A stretch of DNA of 64,000 bases from contig NW_022098004.1 in NCBI RefSeq assembly GCF_002288925.2, positions 15,518,983 to 15,582,982 on the forward strand, given 5' to 3'. Below, piece after piece: positions 57,968 through 64,000 of the stretch (position 1 is its first letter; every line of letters starts with the position of its first letter). The notes below the pieces were generated by a model. It was not told the DNA's origin. It ran no database searches and worked only from the letters and a program-made list of their open reading frames with translations. Made by a program: the position numbers and the translations under genes. Origin of the DNA: Delphinapterus leucas. Lineage: Eukaryota > Chordata > Mammalia > Artiodactyla > Monodontidae.

Positions 57968-57979
57968 AGAAATGAATTT

Positions 57980-58495
57980 TCTAGAAGAAAAAACTATGAT
58001 GAATTCCAGGTAACTGATTTCAGATGAGATCCTTAAGTAATAAAATACCATTAGGTTTAGTAGACTCACAGACATGAGACTACAAAGGACTCTGAGATAA
58101 TAGGCAGATGACATCAGAAACAGAAATACTAGGCAAGACCATGACCTTGAATTTTGGTTAGGGGAAGAAGGTGAGGACATTCTAGACACTGAGGGCTACA
58201 ACCAAGACAAATAGTAGCAAGACAAAACAGTTTTTAAAAATAATTCTGATGTATATTGGGAGGGACAATAGTAAACTTAACATCAGGAAATAACAATTTC
58301 TAAGATTTTATTTGTTGCTTCTGATCTTGATCTAGTACTTGAGTTCTACGCTTCTGTTAAGGTGCTTAGTAAACCCCCACAATCAACCAAGGGCCAGGCT
58401 ATGATAAGGGTTTCCATTTTAAACAGATTCAAGTAACATTGAACCAGAAAAAGAAATAAAGTTCATTTAAGGCACTGCTGTGTTTTTAGAAGGAC
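57980..58495. other. Unassigned
   Basis: No gene or repeat family recognised right of the L1D target-site duplication. Confidence 0.35.
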
Positions 58496-58499
58496 CTGG

Positions 58500-58612
58500 G
58501 TTATGGTGGAAGAGCAGAGTAGCAGTAAAGAACAAAGGCTCAGATATCAAATAGACATCATTTCCTCCGCTTCCTTACTATGTGACTTTGGCTGGGGCTA
58601 TGACTTCACCGA
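58500..58612 (+). mobile_element. MIR fragment, plus strand
   Basis: agcagagtagcagtaaagaacaaaggctcagatatcaaatag and tccttactatgtgactttggctgggg match the first half of MIR. Confidence 0.6.
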
Positions 58613-58639
58613 TACGACCTTTGATAGACCTACAGTTAG

Positions 58640-59015
58640 CTTTAGTAGATATCACCAGTTTTCGAAAGCCGTTTTACTATCCTATACCCCCACCAGCAAT
58701 GTCTTAGAGTTCCAGTTCCTCCACACCCTCACCAGCATTCTGGTGAGTCTGTTTTATCCTTTATATTTAGCACTTTCTATGTCCTCTTTAAGAAATCTTT
58801 TATAACTCAGTGGCTTTATTTTAAAGTTTTTATCTTTAATTCACCAAAAATTTATTTTAATAAGAGATATGAGGTAAGGATCCAAGTCAGTTTTTTCCCA
58901 AATGCTCTTTCACTTGTCCAAAAACGTTTCTTAAAGACTTCCTATTTTAAATGCCACCTTTAGGGAATTTCCAGTCACAATGACTTCTTAAGTTTATGAT
59001 ATGAAACGCTCCAAC
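58640..59015 (-). mobile_element. Old L1M ORF2 C-terminal fragment, minus strand
   Basis: The antisense words ccccaccagcaatgtcttagagttccag, ctccacaccctcaccagcattctgg and the later atgaggtaaggatccaag...tttttcccaaatgctc block are typical of old L1M C-terminal regions. Confidence 0.7.
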
Positions 59016-59575
59016 ACTTGGCGGTGTTCAATAAAATATTAAAGCATCAAAAGACAGAGGTAAACTTCGAAACAAATCAATATCTCTGTGGACCAAACAT
59101 AGAATAGAAAAGCAAAATGGTAAGTGGAGCTGAAGTCAATGTCCTTCTGTGTTGTGGGTTTAAAAAACAAAAGAGCAGTATTTGCCATGAGTGTAGCTCC
59201 TGTGAGATAAGGAGTACTTCAGGTGCTCCATCTGAACCAGGGGTGTGAATCCCAGATGACAACGTGAATTGAGGGGCTGGAGTAAGCGATCTTTTCATGA
59301 AAGAAGTCTGGGGGGAAAAGTTTCTGGTCACTATGTTGGGCTGTGCCTTTCAGGAAAACTCAGGATACATTTGGAAGAAGATAAATTCTCATAACCAGAG
59401 CAGAACCAAGCTTCCTGTGAGCTTTGTGACAGCATCAGGGATATTCCCCATATCAACTTCCTGGGGTAGAAAGCCTAACATGCCGTTATCAGACATCATT
59501 CTCAACTGGGGGATCAGGATTTGGGTGGAGGTAAACATAAGCCTACCTGATTAGGGATTGGATTGAACACTGAAA
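59016..59575. other. Unassigned
   Basis: No gene or repeat family recognised. Confidence 0.35.
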
Positions 59576-59579
59576 GAAG

Positions 59580-60340
59580 AGAGGTGGGTTGGAAATAAAC
59601 CTCAAAATAGCTAAAAATTCCAAACAGAGGAACAAGTTTACTCATCTGAAAGAAACCAACCAAAATAGCAATCACAATATGAATTCACTCTAAACAGAAT
59701 TGATTTCTTAAGGTAAATATATTTAAGGTGTTCAAGGAGGTAAATAAGGAAAAATTTCAATAAAAAACAAAAGATGAAGAATGAAGAAATCACTTCTAGA
59801 ATGAAGACGACCACAAAGCATAAATACAAGAATGCAGTGAAGTGATTGTGAAACAACAGAAGGAAATAAAATATTGGTTATAATTAAAGAAGTAGAAGAA
59901 AAGAACTGGATGAAGATAACATTGAAAGGAACACAGAGTGAGTTAACATTCATAAAAGCAAATAGAAGATAGAAATGAGAAGATTAAACATTAAATAAAA
60001 GTGAAAAATTAGTTTAAAAGAGTTTGAAGGAGAAAGAGGGAGATACAAGATAAAGGAGTTCTAACACATGCATGACTGTAGTCCCAGATAAGAAAGCAAA
60101 AAGAAAATAGAACAAATATTTAAAGATATAATTTAAGAAACCTCTCAAAATGAAAGTTCTTAATCTATTTCGTATTGAGAGGGCTACACTCTTTATGTTG
60201 GACAAAATTGACCCAAAATGAATTTTATCCTAGTAAAGTTATCAGATTCCAAAAAATAATGAACGTATCCTTCAGATAGTCAGGCATAAAGTTTATGTCA
60301 CTTATAAGGAGAAAAAATATCAGGCTTACATCAATGACTT
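59580..60340 (+). mobile_element. Ancient L1 or HAL1 ORF1-like fragment, plus strand
   Basis: A-rich with a weak ORF1-like order: a long AAG/GAA-rich coiled-coil-like stretch, then aagttcttaatctatttcgtattgagagggctacactc and aattttatcctagtaaagttatcag, which recalls the RNA-binding end of ancient L1/HAL1. The call rests on pattern only. Confidence 0.45.
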
Positions 60341-60344
60341 AGGT

Positions 60345-60965
60345 TGTATTCCCTGAGAAGCGGTTGCTAAGATGGAGTTAGGAGTGCAAATAACACCTTG
60401 GAAAGGAAGAGGAAGAAGCTCAACTGGGCAGGGAGAGAGAGGGGATTAGTCTATGATATTGACCTGACTGAGTCTTTGTCAGCCCTATGAGGGGCTCCAG
60501 AGCAAAGATCTCTTATTAGAGGATTCCTGCATTTGTCAGGCATTGGCTAGGCACTGGCACCACCACCTAGTCCAGTCATTGCTGGGAGTGCCCTGAGAAG
60601 AATATGCATTCAGCTACTGCTGCTTTGCTCAGTCATTCCCCAGGCACTGCGCTGGGAAAAGCATGACCTTGATTCAAAAGCTGAAGCAGACCCTGCTGAA
60701 ATTAACAGCTGGCAGTTGTCAGCTGACCTCACTGGGCAGCAGATTCTTTCATAAACAAGAATCTGAGCAGTGCATCTCCATGCCCGCCACGGTTCACCTT
60801 TTGTATTATGCCCATGAAAAATACAAAGCAGCTCCTCCAGGGCTCCGGTGGGCCTCTATTCCTAAGGGGAAACTTAAAATAGGGAAATTAGCAGGATGAA
60901 CTACAACCTCACTGTTACAAGTTGGTCTCAGTATTACAACGGGTACACATTGTCTCCAAATTCCA
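60345..60965. other. Unassigned, possibly part of the ERVL-like element
   Basis: Moderate GC, no poly-A or tRNA-like features. It adjoins an ERVL-like region and may be its LTR or adjoining internal part. The 78-codon frame 60663-60899 has no recognisable domain. Confidence 0.3.
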
Positions 60966-63235
60966 CTTTCATTCTAAGTTCCTTTCACCTTCAGCTACCA
61001 GCTCTGCTTGTTTCACTGACTTGCCTGGTAGGGTGACCTCAAACAAATCCTCATTGCTGAGGGGCCTGGGTCCTTGCTAACCATACTCATCTCAGGCTAA
61101 GGATTGCCCTTGACAATTAAGTCACATTTGGGCAAGAAAATACCAAGAGATGCCCAATTGTGTCACCTGAATTTCACACATGTCCCTTTTTGCCCCACGG
61201 TGTAGCAGACACCCTATTTTCTTTTGTTGTTCAAGGGGTCATTATCCCCTGACAAGGTGGTGACTCCTCTTACAAGGAGCCTAAAGTACTCATGTTGCAG
61301 CTGTAGCTTGTAGCTCCAGAATACCAATTTGAAGGAATTCTTGCTATATCTCCTGATGAGAGTGTTCTCTCTTTGAGGACCAGGACCTCTAAGTCTGTGG
61401 AGCCCAGATTTGTGGAGCTGGGAAACACAAGATCCCCTGGATTCATGAAAAGTGATGGTAAGTGGGAGCCCCTCCTGCTTCCACTGTTTGTCTCCTGGAT
61501 GCTGTGTCCTACTGAGGACACAGGCACCACATAAAGGTCTCTGATTCAGTGTGTATACCATGATCTAGAGGGTGGCTCCCCATCCTTGAAGGGTATTGCC
61601 TTTGAGGTATTGCTTTAGCTTTACCATTCAGCAGTCTTTTCCAATGATCTATATTAGGTTGGCAGCTTCTAGATGGTACAATAAATGATACAAGAGGTGG
61701 ATCCCATGGACCTACTTCTACACTCCCTTTATTGTAAAGTGGCTTCCCTGGCTGGATGCTATGTTGTGTGGGATTCCATGCCTATGGAATAGGTATTCCT
61801 TAAGCCCTTAGATAGTAGTGCTGGCTGAGGCCCTGAGAGAAGTAAAGGCAAACACACATGTGGAATAGGTATCATCAATTCCTATGAGAAAAAACAAAAA
61901 CCAGCCCGCCCTTCCAGGATGAAATGTACTCAACATTACATCTAGTGGCTGGTCACCATGTTGAAGGCTCAGTATTGGTGTCTGTTGCTTGCAACTTGCA
62001 CGTTTAGAGGCAACAGTAGCTATATCAGCCTTGGTTAGAGTCTGGGATGCTGGCCCCATGAATAGCCTCCATCTCTGCCACTCTGGTAACTTTATTCATA
62101 GGCCCATTGAACTGCATGGCCTATGACAAAAATGGAGTAATATTAACTCACCAGGTCATTTTGTTTACTTGGTGGTTTAATGCTCTTTCCATGATTGATG
62201 CTTCCTGGTGAATGCTACTGTGTGATACAAAGATCTTTACACTTCATGTCTACTCTCATAGGCCTATCCATATGCCTTGTCCTAGGGCTCCTTGTCTTTC
62301 ATTCTTACCTTTCAGATCCCTGACCAATAGGCCAAGCCATTTGTCACTGCCCATTAGTCCATACATATTCTTACCACAAGCCACTTCTTCCATACAGAGT
62401 GGATGACCACTGCCTGAAGCTCTGACCATTGGGAAGATTGTCTCTCTCCACTGTCTTTAAAGGTTGCCCTTGAATGAGGCTGTAATGCACCTACCATCCA
62501 TTTTGGGCTTGAGTCTAACCATTAATTACCTCAAAGTTCAGGCTTTATCCACCTCCTTCACATGCTTTACATAGGTGTATTGTATATGGGTGTATTGTAC
62601 ATGGGTTGTACATATGCCATAGATATGAGCAAGGGAGGGCGCTGGTGAACTATAGTGGATGATATGGGGGTCTGGTCTACCTGCTCATGCAACTTAAGTG
62701 TATCCTTTGGTACTGCTCATGATTATCCTTTATGTCCTATTTATATCTTATAATGGATTACTAGTAGGCCAAGTTAACTTTATGACTTGGGTTCAGCAGT
62801 TCTGGATGTACAGTCACTAGGTATCCTGTGGTCATATATTCGATCTGTCAGGTTCCAGTATCATGCCAGAAGGTGTTTTTTAAATATCATGTAAATTTAT
62901 GCTACAGCAGTCATGGTTGCTCTAGGACCTCAGGGTCTACGTTGTGATTCTTCCCCTAGATCTTGCTACAAACACACTGCACCCTTTATCACAACTCATA
63001 CCTACAACACCCTATGGTCTACTGGACTGTATGACTCAAGTGGCTGAGCCACTTGCACTACAGCCTATACCTTCTACAGAGCTCTTTCCTATTCCTGGAC
63101 TCATTCAAAACTGGCAGCCTTCTTTATTACCTAATGTGTGGGCCAGAGCACTATTTCTAGTCATAGAATATGTTACCTGTAGAACCTGAAAAGGTCTAAT
63201 AGGCATTGTACTTCCTACAAAGAATGACAGCTTTT
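60966..63235 (-). mobile_element. ERVL-like endogenous retrovirus internal remnant, minus strand
   Basis: An old retroviral internal region read on the minus strand. 62059-61808 translates to an integrase-like segment; the order is integrase to the left and RNase H/reverse transcriptase-like sequence to the right (about 62100-63230), as expected for pol on this strand. It is full of stops and frameshifts. No flanking LTR pair and no primer-binding site could be placed, and no envelope region was seen. It is a fossil without coding capacity. Confidence 0.6.
61808..62059 (-). pseudogene. ERVL-like integrase segment (pol remnant)
   Basis: 83 codons on the minus strand. An L-T-K-A-D-I-A-T segment lies near residue 8, the end of an HHCC-type zinc finger follows with only one of its two cysteines preserved (S-C-K), and a G-I-D-D-T-Y-S segment near the integrase core start lies at about residue 60. 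Catalytic residues are not all present. This is an inactive relic. Confidence 0.65.
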
Positions 63236-63369
63236 CCTTTTCCTTTCCAGCTTTTAAGACCTATTTCTTTCTCTCACCTAATTGCATCAGCTACTCTATA
63301 ATACTGCAAAATAATAGTGGTGAAAAGTGAACTGCTGAAAACTTCTTGGCTTGGTACATTTTTAGGGGG

Positions 63370-64000
63370 AAGAGTGGCTCTTTGATAATTAAAAAATTTT
63401 TTTCTTTTTCTGTGGTACTTAATCCATTTAGATTTGCTCTCTCCTCTGGAGGTACATTTTCATGATCTTTTCCTAAAAATTCATCCGTTTCAATAATATT
63501 TTAAATATATAGAGTTAAACAAAGTAATTTGCTTTATATTTCCTCTGAATCTGTTATTTCCCCATTGTTGTTCTTTCAGTTTTATTGAGATACAATTGAC
63601 ATACAGTACTGCATATTTTAAGGTGTATAGCATAATGACTAATATTTATTATAAAATATTATTTCCCCATCCTAATTTTTATATTTATGATTTCTACCTT
63701 TTTTCTTGTTTAGACAACTTATTAGCTAAATGGTTTGTTGGTGCCCCCTAATTTCTTGAATTGGGAACTTAAACTTTTATTCTTCTTTGAATAACTTATA
63801 AACTAACATAAATATTTAAGGTTACATATTTTTTTCTGAGCTCTGTGGTTATCCTATATGAACTGATAGTGCTCTTTTGATATTTTTAAGAAAGAAATTG
63901 TGTAATTTTGGTTTTGATCTCCTTTTTGTTCCAAGAGTTGTTAAGAAAGTTGTAAAAATATCCTAGGGTGTTTTTCCCCTTTTGATCAGAGAATTTTATC
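63370..64000 (-). mobile_element. Old L1M ORF2 fragment, minus strand, running off the window
   Basis: 63370-63565 and 63671-64000 read as diverged antisense L1M ORF2 (cttgtttagacaacttattagctaaatgg; tatttaaggttacatatttttttctgagctctgtgg; ttttgttccaagagttgtt). The two parts are separated by the small L1 tail at 63566-63658. Confidence 0.65.
63566..63658 (-). mobile_element. 93-base L1 3'-end insertion, minus strand
   Basis: Contains cagttttattgagatacaattgacatacag, the antisense L1M 3' end. A perfect 12-base target-site duplication TTATTTCCCCAT lies at 63554-63565 and 63659-63670, inside the older L1M fragment. Confidence 0.88.

Noticed and set aside
1..64000. CRISPR array, phage, plasmid or bacterial operon
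   Set aside because: No regularly spaced direct repeats with unique spacers, no ribosome-binding-site/gene pattern, and the sequence is plainly mammalian.

Overview
The window reads as nuclear DNA of a cetacean (whale or dolphin). The main evidence is six copies of the tRNA-derived CHR SINE, which is shared by whales, hippos and ruminants. The bovid-type repeats that would point to a cow-like genome (BovB, Bov-A2) were not seen. The rest fits a eutherian: L1 LINEs at several ages, older MIR and L2 fossils, MER5-type DNA transposons, and an ERVL-like retroviral remnant. I found no bacterial-type genes and no host protein-coding exon that I can defend. Nearly every long open reading frame is a piece of an L1 ORF1 or ORF2, a simple repeat, or an antisense shadow of one.

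Layout. 1-5755: a minus-strand L1 (L1A), cut by the window edge. It carries a short telomere-like insert, a nested L1 3'-end fragment and two CHR SINEs, and is followed upstream by a second L1 promoter segment holding a third SINE. 5756-19970: mostly older DNA, with an ancient L1M split by a younger L1 tail, MIR and L2 copies, a CA minisatellite, a CHR SINE and an internally deleted L1 (L1G). 19974-26972: a nearly full-length, fairly young minus-strand L1 (L1B), whose ORF2 is broken at only a few places. 26973-36686: L2/MIR fossils, a MER-type repeat, a polypyrimidine tract, a CHR SINE and small DNA transposons. 36700-37888: a young 5'-truncated L1 (L1F) with a 13-base target-site duplication.

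38275-57979 is the most striking part. L1D (minus) is bounded by a 12-base target-site duplication 19.7 kb apart. It was split by L1C (minus), L1C was split by L1E (plus), and a CHR SINE landed inside ORF1 of L1E. L1C and L1E form a head-to-head inverted pair with arms of about 5.7 kb. 57980-64000: MIR, old L1M and L1/HAL1-like pieces, an ERVL-like pol remnant with a recognisable integrase segment on the minus strand, and old L1M with a 93-base L1 tail inserted.

Nothing here works together as a pathway. The window is a layered record of retrotransposition. Relative ages can be read from nesting and from target-site duplications. Family names come from remembered consensus patterns, without a database search, so subfamily names are deliberately loose.
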